27,257 bases of DNA from a virus, in IMG/VR virus record IMGVR_UViG_3300020176_000074, positions 1-27,257 of that record; one strand, given 5' to 3'. The first letter of the stretch is position 1; the number at the start of each line of letters is the position of its first letter. The notes under the pieces are model-generated. The model searched no databases. It had not been told where the DNA came from and saw nothing but the letters and a program-made list of their open reading frames with translations. The position numbers and the translations under genes were made by a program. This document shows positions 16,910 to 23,224 of the stretch, in pieces.

Positions 16910-17290
16910 ATGGAACCTGAAAAAGAAGTTTTGCAAAGTTATGAGCAGATGAAAGTCGTTGATAAGTATGAAACGGTTATTGCCTACTTGTATCCAATTG
17001 CTCAAAATATTCCGAGGAGGCATGGCGTTGCAAAGGCAATGTTTACAGAATGTCTTTTAGAGCAAGTAAAAAATATTGTAGAAGCGGGGAAGTCTGGCCA
17101 GATTTCACGTCTCTACATCGCAGATGCGGGTCTTTCGCAACTGCGATATTGGCTGCGGTTTTTGTTAAGCAAGCAAGTTCGTGGAATTACACCGCACCAA
17201 GTCGAGACAGCACAAGTGCTTATTGCCGAGGTGGGGCGATTGCTGGGGGCTTGGATAGCAAAACAAAAACGCAGAGGGCAACATGGATAA
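16910..17290 (+). CDS. avd: DGR accessory variability determinant (Avd), four-helix bundle
   Basis: 126 residues, nearly the size of BPP-1 Avd (128). All-helical and basic: QMKVVDKYETVIAYLYPIAQ, RRHGVAKAMFTECLLEQVKN, ISRLYIADAGLSQLRYWLRF, and HQVETAQVLIAEVGRLLGAW with a KQKRR tail. Avd forms a positively charged pentamer that binds the reverse transcriptase and the TR RNA and is needed for mutagenic homing. Placed between VR and TR as in Bordetella phage. The start at ATG 16910 has no clear Shine-Dalgarno; ATG 16949 is an alternative. Its stop overlaps an ATG at 17283 that opens a frame through TR. Confidence 0.9.
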   Translation: MEPEKEVLQSYEQMKVVDKYETVIAYLYPIAQNIPRRHGVAKAMFTECLLEQVKNIVEAGKSGQISRLYIADAGLSQLRYWLRFLLSKQVRGITPHQVETAQVLIAEVGRLLGAWIAKQKRRGQHG

Positions 17291-17293
17291 ATT

Positions 17294-17410
17294 CGCCGTG
17301 CTTTTGGGTGGCAACTGGGACAATGCGTCGGACTCCGGTTCGCGCGCCTCGAACTGGAACAACTCGCCCACGAACTCGAATGGCAACATCGGGGCTCGCG
17401 GCGTCTGTGA
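17294..17410 (+). repeat. DGR template repeat (TR)
   Basis: 117-bp copy of VR carrying eight AAC/AAT codons where VR has largely been changed. Adenines sit at codon positions that mostly give replacements when mutated. The sequence ends in the same adenine-poor block as VR. It begins 3 bases after the avd stop and is the RNA template for the error-prone cDNA. Confidence 0.95.
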
Positions 17411-17577
17411 GGACAAGGAATTAGTATTTTTAGTGCTCTGCTGCCGCCACGGCGCAGTGGGCCGACCTACTTCCATGTGGTCAGCCATGTTGTCCTGCTT
17501 CGGCAAACACCTTTGGGGGTCTGGTATAGCGCTTAGTAACCACCGTGTTGTGGTGAACAGCGCGGCCAGCTTTTGAT
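17411..17577 (+). ncRNA. Spacer of DGR template RNA, between TR and reverse transcriptase
   Basis: 167 bases with no recognised gene. In BPP-1 the corresponding spacer RNA binds Avd/RT and supplies the primer for cDNA synthesis. Here it holds potential stems, for example CTG-C-T-GCCG/CGGC-G-CAG at 17438-17457 and ACCAC/GTGGT near 17540-17555. The extent of the functional RNA is inferred. Confidence 0.55.
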
Positions 17578-18564
17578 ATGGTCAAAAGATGTTCAGATTT
17601 AATTTCAAAAGTAGCCGATAAAAATAATCTCATTTCCGCTTACGCAAAAGCATCGAATGGTAAACGACAGACTTGGGGTTATCTTGAGTTCAAAGAGTAT
17701 GCGGCAAAAAATCTGCTAGAAATGCGCGAGCAATTGTTAGATGGAAATTGGAGCCAAGGAGTATATCGGCAGTTTATGGTTTACGAACCAAAGCCTCGAC
17801 TTATTTCAGCTTTAGACTTTAAGGATCGGGTGGCTCAGCACGCTCTTGTGAATATTATTGGGCCAATCTTTGAGTCCACTCTTTTGCCTTATACATTTGC
17901 CTGTAGACGAGGCATGGGAACTCACGCGGGAGTTCGGCACGTTCAGGCCGCAATGCGTAAAACGCAAAGCACGCATTTTTTAAAAACAGACTACAGCCGT
18001 TTCTTTCCATCCATTGATCGAATGCGCCTTCATCAGCTTATTGAACGCAAGATCAAATGTAAAAAAACTTTAGAAATTATTAAGGCTATGGTCCCAAATA
18101 CTGGCCATGGTCTGCCTATCGGAAGTTTGACGAGTCAATTGTTTGCAAACGTATATGGCGGAGTTATAGACAGGTTTATTCATTTTGAACTTGGAGCTCG
18201 TCACTGGGCTAGGTATATGGATGACATTGTCATCTTGTCTTCAAACCCATATGAATTACGAGAATGGTTTGAGAGCATTGAGCAAACAAGCAAAGAAAGG
18301 CTTGGCTTGGGTATAAGCAAGTGGCAAATGTCATCCGTTACGCGAGGAGTAAATTTTTTAGGCTATCGAATTTGGCCTCGCCATAAGTTGCTTAGAAAAA
18401 GTTCAGTTACTAGCGCGAAAAGAAAAATAAAACGATTTATAGCGACAGATGATCGTGAATCACTTGGTCGATTTTTGACCGCATGGCGTGGGCATGCAAG
18501 CCACGCAGACACTTGCCATCTTTTTAATTATTTGGAGAATACGTATGCAATTCAATGTCATTAA
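17578..18564 (+). CDS. DGR reverse transcriptase
   Basis: 328-residue reverse transcriptase lacking other domains. Visible motifs: PKPRLISALDFKDRVAQHAL (RT2) with Arg74; FLKTDYSRFFPSID (motif A, Asp138); LPIGSLTSQLFANVY (motif B); ARYMDDIVIL (YMDD, Asp215/Asp216); GVNFLGYRI. The IGxxxSQ form of motif B, in place of the usual QGxxxSP, marks the DGR class. Ile181 and Arg74 fall at the same numbers as the BPP-1 residues tied to adenine infidelity. It reads the TR RNA and makes mutated cDNA with Avd. ATG 17578 follows TGA 17574-17576 and lacks a clear ribosome site. The codon use is more AT-rich than the head genes. Confidence 0.95.
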   Translation: MVKRCSDLISKVADKNNLISAYAKASNGKRQTWGYLEFKEYAAKNLLEMREQLLDGNWSQGVYRQFMVYEPKPRLISALDFKDRVAQHALVNIIGPIFESTLLPYTFACRRGMGTHAGVRHVQAAMRKTQSTHFLKTDYSRFFPSIDRMRLHQLIERKIKCKKTLEIIKAMVPNTGHGLPIGSLTSQLFANVYGGVIDRFIHFELGARHWARYMDDIVILSSNPYELREWFESIEQTSKERLGLGISKWQMSSVTRGVNFLGYRIWPRHKLLRKSSVTSAKRKIKRFIATDDRESLGRFLTAWRGHASHADTCHLFNYLENTYAIQCH

Positions 18565-18793
18565 TACTCGCGAAGATCTTGATTTGTTAATTGGTTCGGC
18601 TGAGCATCAAAAATTTATGTTGTATTTAAAGGGCTCAATGTCACAAAAGAGAGATGTCCAAGAGTACCCAGTTGGCTATGGATCTCCCGGCTACGAAGGG
18701 CCATTATTGACGCCAATTTGGCAGGATTTCGAAGATCTTTCAGTTATTGAGCGATTTAACTTTGCCCCAAGTGATTTTGATTTGATTTTTTAA
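18545..18793 (+). CDS. Small acidic protein overlapping the end of the DGR reverse transcriptase
   Basis: 82 residues starting at ATG 18545 inside the last 20 bases of the reverse transcriptase gene, with GGAG at 18534-18537 (7-base spacing). An upstream in-frame ATG at 18488 lacks such support. The sequence is acidic and aromatic with TREDLDLLIGSAEHQKFMLYLKG (helix), a Tyr/Gly/Pro turn (VGYGSPGYEGPLL), then IWQDFEDLSVIERFNF. I recognise no family. By position it could be a chaperone for the variable tail protein or an extra DGR factor; both are guesses. 18794-18903 after it is T-rich without a convincing terminator. Confidence 0.75.
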   Translation: MQFNVINTREDLDLLIGSAEHQKFMLYLKGSMSQKRDVQEYPVGYGSPGYEGPLLTPIWQDFEDLSVIERFNFAPSDFDLIF

Positions 18794-18903
18794 TTACTGC
18801 TCAAAGGATACTTGCGCCATTTTTAAGTTGCTTTTTGTGAGCTTAGCGGGCGTTTAATTTTTTTCGATACAGCTCGTTTATTTTTCACGGAGATATAGAA
18901 AGA

Positions 18904-19218
18904 ATGGACAAAGACCCAACTTCATATTCCTTACTCACATATGCCTGGGTATTTCTATTGTCCATTCTGGGGGGGGTGGTGAACTTCATGCGCAAATTGC
19001 ACGATGGTCATGTTCGGGCCTTCAACATCATCGAGTTCGTGGGAGAGCTTGTAACTTCTGCTTTTGCGGGAATTATTACGTTTTGGCTTTGTGAACACGC
19101 TCAATTTGCACCGCTCATTACGGCAGCACTCGTCGGTGTGTCGGGCCATGCAGGCAGTCGAGCGATCTTTATGCTTGAGGAATTTCTAAAAAGTAAGTTT
19201 CCGGGGGCAAAGCTATGA
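18904..19218 (+). CDS. Holin (LydA-like)
   Basis: 104 residues with about three membrane segments: YAWVFLLSILGGVVNF (about 13-28), IEFVGELVTSAFAGIITFWL (about 42-61), and FAPLITAALVGVSGHAG (about 67-83), then a charged tail. This fits the LydA/phage holin pattern and releases endolysin at a set time. Its stop overlaps the endolysin start (ATGA at 19215). A run of eight G at 18969-18976 lies inside the first membrane segment. Confidence 0.82.
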   Translation: MDKDPTSYSLLTYAWVFLLSILGGVVNFMRKLHDGHVRAFNIIEFVGELVTSAFAGIITFWLCEHAQFAPLITAALVGVSGHAGSRAIFMLEEFLKSKFPGAKL

Positions 19219-19724
19219 AGTTTGACATAGCGTTTGACCGGCTCATCAAGCACGAGGGTGGTTACTCGGACGACCCTAGGGACTTGGGCAACTGGACAGG
19301 CGGCGCGGTCGGTGTCGGCGAACTGAAAGGTACTAAGTTCGGTATCGCTGCGCACTCATATCCATACCTGGACATCAAGAACCTAACCTTGGTTCAGGCC
19401 AAAGAGATATATCGGCGAGACTTTTGGGACATCTTAGGCGATGCCCATCCAGCAATCAAGTTCCAACTGTTCGACGCTGCGGTGAATCACGGACGTGGCA
19501 ACTCAATTCGGTTCTTGCAGCGCGCGGTGCGCGTCGCCGATGATGGCCGATGGGGGCAGGTTTCCCAGTCCGCACTAATGGCGATGGATCACAACGACGT
19601 TTTGCTGCGATTCGTGGCGTACCGTCTGAAGTTTTGGGCGGCGCTTAAGACCTTTGATACGTACGGCCGTGGTTGGACCAACCGCGGCGGCGACAACCTG
19701 CTGTTCGCGGCCGAGGACAACTGA
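19215..19724 (+). CDS. Endolysin, GH108-type N-acetylmuramidase
   Basis: 169-residue cell-wall hydrolase. The N-terminal IKHEGGYSDDPRDLGNWTGG carries the catalytic glutamate (Glu14) of the GH108 family (E-GGY-DP-D pattern), followed by TKFGIAA and YRRDFWDIL. The C-terminal part RFLQRAVRVADDGRWGQVS fits the associated peptidoglycan-binding helix bundle (PG_binding_3). No signal peptide is visible, so export needs the holin. The insertion GAVGVGELKG between the motif and TKFGI is a little longer than usual. Confidence 0.9.
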   Translation: MKFDIAFDRLIKHEGGYSDDPRDLGNWTGGAVGVGELKGTKFGIAAHSYPYLDIKNLTLVQAKEIYRRDFWDILGDAHPAIKFQLFDAAVNHGRGNSIRFLQRAVRVADDGRWGQVSQSALMAMDHNDVLLRFVAYRLKFWAALKTFDTYGRGWTNRGGDNLLFAAEDN

Positions 19725-19725
19725 C

Positions 19726-20106
19726 ATGAACTGGTTTTCGCTATTAACAAACAAGTACGTCATCCAGGGGGCGGCTGCACTCGCGCTCATTCTGGCTGCC
19801 TGGGGCTACGGCATTTGGCAATACCACTCAGGGTATGACGATGCAGAACGGGCTCGCTCAATGGCCGATCTGGTAGCCTACGTGGACGAATCCCACCGGC
19901 TTTCGATCCTGGCCAACGAACTCGAAACCCGCATCGCCGAACTGCGTGATGTTCAACCTAAGATTATCGAGAGGTACAACCGTGTCGTTATTGAGAAGCC
20001 TTTGCCTGTTGACTGCCGCCTTGATTCTGACCGGTTGCAGCACATTACCCGCGCCATCGAGGCCGCCAATTCCGGCAAACCTAGCGAGCCCTTGCCCAAA
20101 AATTGA
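19726..20106 (+). CDS. Rz-like inner-membrane spanin
   Basis: 126 residues: an N-terminal membrane anchor (about 9-27, KYVIQGAAALALILAAWGYG), then a charged coiled-coil periplasmic region (RARSMADLVAYVDESHRLSI, ELETRIAELRDV). ATG 19726 starts one base after the endolysin stop. The frame is open further upstream within the endolysin gene, but that part is a shadow. With the nested Rz1 it would span the periplasm and break the outer membrane. Confidence 0.85.
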   Translation: MNWFSLLTNKYVIQGAAALALILAAWGYGIWQYHSGYDDAERARSMADLVAYVDESHRLSILANELETRIAELRDVQPKIIERYNRVVIEKPLPVDCRLDSDRLQHITRAIEAANSGKPSEPLPKN

Positions 20107-20215
20107 TCCTTTTGTTTCGCAGTATTGGGACGATTTAGCAACAGCCTATATCAATCTCGCTGGTCAGTATGGGATATGCAGCGCAAAGCACGATGGGTTA
20201 GTTAAAGTATGGTGA
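19982..20215 (+). CDS. Rz1-like outer-membrane lipoprotein spanin, nested in Rz
   Basis: 77 residues in the +1 frame inside Rz and continuing 109 bases past it. The sequence VSLLRSLCLLTAALILTGC is a lipoprotein signal with lipobox ILTGC, then a Pro-rich stretch (STLPAPSRPPIP) as in Rz1. GTG 19982 is chosen because GAGG (19971-19974) precedes it by 7 bases; upstream in-frame ATG 19949 would give a longer, less usual leader. The overlapping Rz/Rz1 arrangement is diagnostic of spanins. Confidence 0.85.
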   Translation: MSLLRSLCLLTAALILTGCSTLPAPSRPPIPANLASPCPKIDPFVSQYWDDLATAYINLAGQYGICSAKHDGLVKVW

Positions 20216-20349
20216 AATGTGGGTTATCGGACAAACTCAAATCCTTGTAAATCAATAGCTTGCAAATATTGAGTTTGTAATTTTATAACCCAAATCTAAA
20301 CAATTTAATCATTTAAAATCAACTGGTTATGTTGTTACTGACCGCCTCA

Positions 20350-20394
20350 CTCCTAAGAAGGGAGTCGGACGTTCGATTCGTCTCGGCGGCGCCA
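20350..20394 (+). other. attP: attP core: 3' half of tRNA-Arg(CCU) from the anticodon loop
   Basis: Every segment has exact tRNA length: loop CTCCTAA (20350-20356, anticodon CCT), stem GAAGG, 5-base variable loop GAGTC, T-stem GGACG, T-loop TTCGATT, T-stem CGTCT, acceptor CGGCGGC, discriminator G, CCA. The T-stem pairs fully (one G-U). The loop is identical to that of E. coli argW. No 5' half is present upstream, so this is a phage-carried fragment that would restore the host gene on integration, not a functional tRNA gene. Confidence 0.8.
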
Positions 20395-20455
20395 CCAGCC
20401 TAGCTCTCAAGGCAGTAGTTTTTCAATTTGTACTATATATCTATGCGTGTACTAT

Positions 20456-20488
20456 TGAAAATGTAATTTTTTGGAGCTAATGTATACT
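20456..20488 (+). promoter_or_regulatory. Possible promoter for the cargo operon
   Basis: TTGAAA (20456-20461) followed by TAATGT (16-base spacing) or TATACT (20483-20488, 21-base spacing). Neither pairing is ideal. It lies 40-70 bases upstream of ATG 20528. Confidence 0.3.
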
Positions 20489-20527
20489 TTTAAGGCTGCA
20501 AAATAACTGTCAGGTGGTGGTGCTAAC

Positions 20528-20737
20528 ATGAAATCTGAAAAAAAAATCACTTCAAAACTGAATACGTCTAAAGAATTTGTAGCTACCGAAAGCCTTGAAG
20601 ATCTCTACAAGCGCTATTTCACTTCAAGCGAGAATCGATCCGCTAATACAGCCTTTGAGCAAGTTTCTTTATTTGACTATTCAACACATGTATCTTCGTC
20701 ATCATCTACTCCAATAGATACAACTCATCATGCCTAG
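20528..20737 (+). CDS. Small unknown protein paired with the SDH-type protease
   Basis: 69 residues. It starts Lys-rich (KSEKKITSKL), has one likely helix (ESLEDLYKRYF), and ends in a Ser/Thr-rich tail with no sign of a stable fold. AGGTGG precedes ATG 20528. It overlaps the next gene by 8 bases, so the two are probably co-translated and may act together. No family recognised. The AT-rich base use differs from the structural genes and supports recent acquisition. Confidence 0.65.
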   Translation: MKSEKKITSKLNTSKEFVATESLEDLYKRYFTSSENRSANTAFEQVSLFDYSTHVSSSSSTPIDTTHHA

Positions 20738-21626
20738 TTGGAGTGATGTCTTAGAAGAAATGCATGCGGTACAACCGCATCCGACTGATACTGTTCGTCG
20801 TAAATATCTCGCTAATTTGCATCGTCATACCAAGCGAAATGTCATTGCCTATTACTCAGGCTGGTTGTCGTCTAAGCCGAATCAAGCTTTGATTGTTAAT
20901 GACGAAGATAAAAACGCTTTCATGGCGGCGATTCATAAGCTGGACCGAAGTAAAGGTTTAGATTTACTTCTTCATACTCCGGGTGGAGACCTTGCTGCCG
21001 CGGAGTCGTTGGTTGATTATTTGCGTCGAATGTTTGGTACTGATATTCGAGCGATTGTCCCGCAATTGGCGATGTCTGCCGGAACTATGATTGCGTGCTC
21101 ATGCAAAGAAATTGTTATGGGAAAGCAATCTAATCTTGGGCCAATTGATCCACAATTTAATGGTTTGCCGGCGAATGGTGTCATCGCTGAGTTCAAGCAA
21201 GCTATTGATGAGGTTAAAAAAGATCCATCAAAAGCCATTATTTGGCAAGCGATCATTGGCAAATACCATCCGACTTTTCTCGGAACGTGTCAAAAAGCGA
21301 TTGAATGGGCTCAAACAATTGTAAATACTTGGTTGACTACAGGAATGCTGAATGGTGTCCATAATTCTAGTGAAATTGCAAAAAATATAGTCGAAGGGCT
21401 GTCAAGCCATGATGCAACTTATAACCATGCAAGACACATTCATATTGAAGAGCTTGAAGGTTTAGGGTTAAAAATTACTCGTCTAGAAGACGATCCAAAA
21501 CTACAAGATTTAGTTCTCACAGTTCATCATGCATTCATGCATACGTTTTCAATGACTAGGGCTATAAAAATCGTTGAAAATCACATGGGTGTCGGCGTAG
21601 TACGCTTTGTAAGCCCAAACTCTTAA
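20730..21626 (+). CDS. SDH-type serine proteinase (ClpP/crotonase fold), probable lysogenic cargo
   Basis: 298 residues. The pattern LLLHTPGGDLAAAESLVDYL (about 79-98), then PQLAMSAGTMIACSC with nucleophile Ser116, and NLGPIDPQF with Asp140 fits the serine dehydrogenase proteinase (SDH_sah) family of ClpP-like membrane-associated peptidases. No membrane segment is visible here. It is AT-rich, lies between the attachment core and the integrase, and is convergent with the integrase, the two stops being adjacent (TAATTA, 21624-21629). Substrate unknown; a role in lysogen fitness or phage exclusion is only inferred from position. Confidence 0.85.
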   Translation: MPSWSDVLEEMHAVQPHPTDTVRRKYLANLHRHTKRNVIAYYSGWLSSKPNQALIVNDEDKNAFMAAIHKLDRSKGLDLLLHTPGGDLAAAESLVDYLRRMFGTDIRAIVPQLAMSAGTMIACSCKEIVMGKQSNLGPIDPQFNGLPANGVIAEFKQAIDEVKKDPSKAIIWQAIIGKYHPTFLGTCQKAIEWAQTIVNTWLTTGMLNGVHNSSEIAKNIVEGLSSHDATYNHARHIHIEELEGLGLKITRLEDDPKLQDLVLTVHHAFMHTFSMTRAIKIVENHMGVGVVRFVSPNS

Positions 21627-22718
21627 TTAGATCCCACCCAACGGCCTAACCCGCTCAGGCTTTCTCCGATAGATAGCATCCGTTGTTCTTGAATCGGCGT
21701 GAGATAACAGCGCCCTGGCTTGCTCAAGCGATGCAGCATCACTGGCGCATTTAGCCCGTAGGTCATGCTCGGTAAATCGCTCAGTCACTTTAGTCTCGGT
21801 CAAGACCCTATTCATAAAGCGCTGCCACATAGAGTCCCATCCATGTGAGGTACCAGTCGCCTCATTTATATATGGTTCTCCCTTTGAGTTGCAGAATAGG
21901 TACTGAGATAACCTAGGCCTTGCCGCCTTGGCCATGTCGATAGCCGTGATTAGGTCTGGCGTCATCTCGTAAACGGTACGTTTGCCGGTGGAATCCCGAG
22001 TCTTGTGGCGTTGAATATGGATACCATCTGGCTTGATGTCGGCCATGGTCAAGCGCAACAAGTCAGAGCGTGCCATACCAGTCATTAGCTTGATCCTCAT
22101 GTACGCCTGGATCATCAGCACACTTCCTTTCTTGCGAGGGGAGTCGAGATTCAAACACTCTAATATTTCCCAATCCTCGATGTACCTATCGCGTGGCTTT
22201 TCGCCGGTCAGACGCAACTCATTTTTAAAGGGGTGCCGGTCAAGGTAACCCCACTCAACCGCCTTGGTGAAAGCATGGGATAAAACCTTGACCTCGCAAT
22301 GTGCGATTGCGATACCGCCAGTCGTGCGACCACTGTTCGTAGTTTTCTTTTGCCGGCGGCGATCCACGTACTTGTATATATGCTGAGGTTTGATTGATCC
22401 GAGTGGCATTGCACCAAATACAGAGGTCAACTGTTTGATGTAAAGCAAATTTGCCGTTTGTGTTTTTGGTGCTTTGGCAGGCACAACCTCAAGCGCGTAG
22501 CGTTCAAGAAGTTGGGCGATATTGTTGGCCTTGTCGTTCGCATCGATGCGTGCCGACCAGACACGGTACGCCTCTGGTAGAGTCTTGCCCAGTCGGTAAA
22601 GTTTTTTACCATCCCAAAACATTTCAAGACCCGGGGGGACTTGATAGTAATAGGCCCCGTGGGAGTGCCGCCATCTGGACGGTAACCCTACGTTTTCTGG
22701 GCTGCGTTTACGAGGCAT
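21627..22718 (-). CDS. int: Tyrosine recombinase integrase
   Basis: 363-residue phage integrase. N-terminal arm-binding and core-binding regions (residues 1-170) are followed by the catalytic domain with Arg217 (TGMARSDLLRL), Lys239 (HKT), His318 and Arg321 (EHDLRAK), His340 (LLSHADSRTTDAIY) and nucleophile Tyr350. ATG 22718 is chosen: its first base overlaps the upstream stop (TAATG) and GGAG lies 9 bases upstream; a TTG at 22733 would add five residues. It would recombine the tRNA-Arg half-site with the host tRNA gene. The 1.2 kb between core and int is longer than usual. Confidence 0.95.
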   Translation of the reverse strand: MPRKRSPENVGLPSRWRHSHGAYYYQVPPGLEMFWDGKKLYRLGKTLPEAYRVWSARIDANDKANNIAQLLERYALEVVPAKAPKTQTANLLYIKQLTSVFGAMPLGSIKPQHIYKYVDRRRQKKTTNSGRTTGGIAIAHCEVKVLSHAFTKAVEWGYLDRHPFKNELRLTGEKPRDRYIEDWEILECLNLDSPRKKGSVLMIQAYMRIKLMTGMARSDLLRLTMADIKPDGIHIQRHKTRDSTGKRTVYEMTPDLITAIDMAKAARPRLSQYLFCNSKGEPYINEATGTSHGWDSMWQRFMNRVLTETKVTERFTEHDLRAKCASDAASLEQARALLSHADSRTTDAIYRRKPERVRPLGGI

Positions 22719-22924
22719 TAAATAGCGCTCCAATCAGGCTCGTGTTCTTTTAGTTTAGATCCAACTTCACCGCCAAGCACGCGCTCAACATGAGACTTCA
22801 GGACGGCGACAGTTCCATCCGGACGGACTCGATGCTCAATTCCCATGAATCTAAGCACTTTAACCTGAGCATCGCGCCGGGTTTTATTTGTTAAAACTGC
22901 AAGTTCAGATTGATCCAATATCAT
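22718..22924 (-). CDS. DUF4224 Xis-like protein
   Basis: 68 residues. LDQSELAVLTNKTRRDAQVK and VLRFMGIEHRVRPDGTVAVL are the DUF4224 pattern, a short helix-turn-helix-like module almost always found just upstream of phage integrases. Probably directs excision or regulates int; that is inference from position. Overlaps int by one base and is itself overlapped by the upstream gene (ATGA), so translation is coupled. Confidence 0.8.
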   Translation of the reverse strand: MILDQSELAVLTNKTRRDAQVKVLRFMGIEHRVRPDGTVAVLKSHVERVLGGEVGSKLKEHEPDWSAI

Positions 22925-23109
22925 GATAATTTGTACCTATCTCTACATGGCGCGCATGCCCCGTTAATAAGGCGTAGCATCCATTCGCCACACAAGTCGC
23001 ACTCGCCTTCCTCGCCTTTTTCAAGCTTGGCTTTGTCTCGAATGCCCCTTATCTTTGAATTCAGCAATTTTTCTAAATAGTCGTTGGTTCGATCAATATC
23101 GTCCGCCAT
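22921..23109 (-). CDS. TraR/DksA-type C4 zinc-finger protein
   Basis: 62 residues: MADDIDRTNDYLEKLLNSKI, a helical N-terminus with the ADD-DR motif, then CDLCGEWMLRLINGACAPCRD with four cysteines in CxxC-(n)-CxxC order. This fits phage TraR-like zinc fingers, which bind RNA polymerase and alter promoter use. The frame is open to 23187, but ATG 23109 has GGAG at a suitable distance and starts with the family motif. The upstream extension overlaps a separate 34-aa ORF in another frame. Confidence 0.8.
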   Translation of the reverse strand: MADDIDRTNDYLEKLLNSKIRGIRDKAKLEKGEEGECDLCGEWMLRLINGACAPCRDRYKLS

Positions 23110-23110
23110 T

Positions 23111-23215
23111 TCAATCTCCACTCTTAATTGCAATCCAAACAAGAATCCAAACCAACAGCGCCAACAGCCCAAAGCCGGAGAAAACAACTAGAACGGCGAT
23201 TAAGAGGGCGGTCAT
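23111..23215 (-). CDS. 34-aa single-pass membrane peptide
   Basis: Short ORF, in frame from ATG at 23215-23213 to TGA at 23113-23111. Nearly the whole product is one hydrophobic helix (TALLIAVLVVFSGFGLLALL, then VWILVWIAI) with a KSGD tail. AGGG lies 7 bases upstream and the gene fills the gap between ssb and the zinc-finger gene exactly (9 bases after the ssb stop, 1 base before the next ATG). Function unknown. Confidence 0.6.
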   Translation of the reverse strand: MTALLIAVLVVFSGFGLLALLVWILVWIAIKSGD

Positions 23216-23224
23216 AGGCTTTCC

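Larger units (their letters stand above)
20216..20527. other. Attachment region and leader of the cargo operon
   Basis: 312 bases without a gene. The left part (20216-20340) is strongly AT-rich, as expected for integrase/IHF arms. The centre holds the tRNA-Arg 3' half. The right part holds an inverted repeat TTTTCAAT/ATTGAAAA (20420-20427 and 20454-20461), a direct repeat GTACTAT (20430, 20449), and promoter-like boxes upstream of the 69-aa ORF. Confidence 0.6.

Noticed and set aside
17050-17424. 124-aa frame across avd and TR
   Set aside because: Out-of-frame reading of avd and TR, rich in Arg/Thr repeats, no start signal.
17283-17576. 97-aa ORF over TR as a protein-coding gene
   Set aside because: Its first half is the TR copy of the variable repeat and the rest resembles no protein; kept only as a possible coupling frame.
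20341-20397. Functional tRNA gene
   Set aside because: Only the part from the anticodon loop to CCA is present; upstream bases do not form the D arm, acceptor 5' strand or full anticodon stem.
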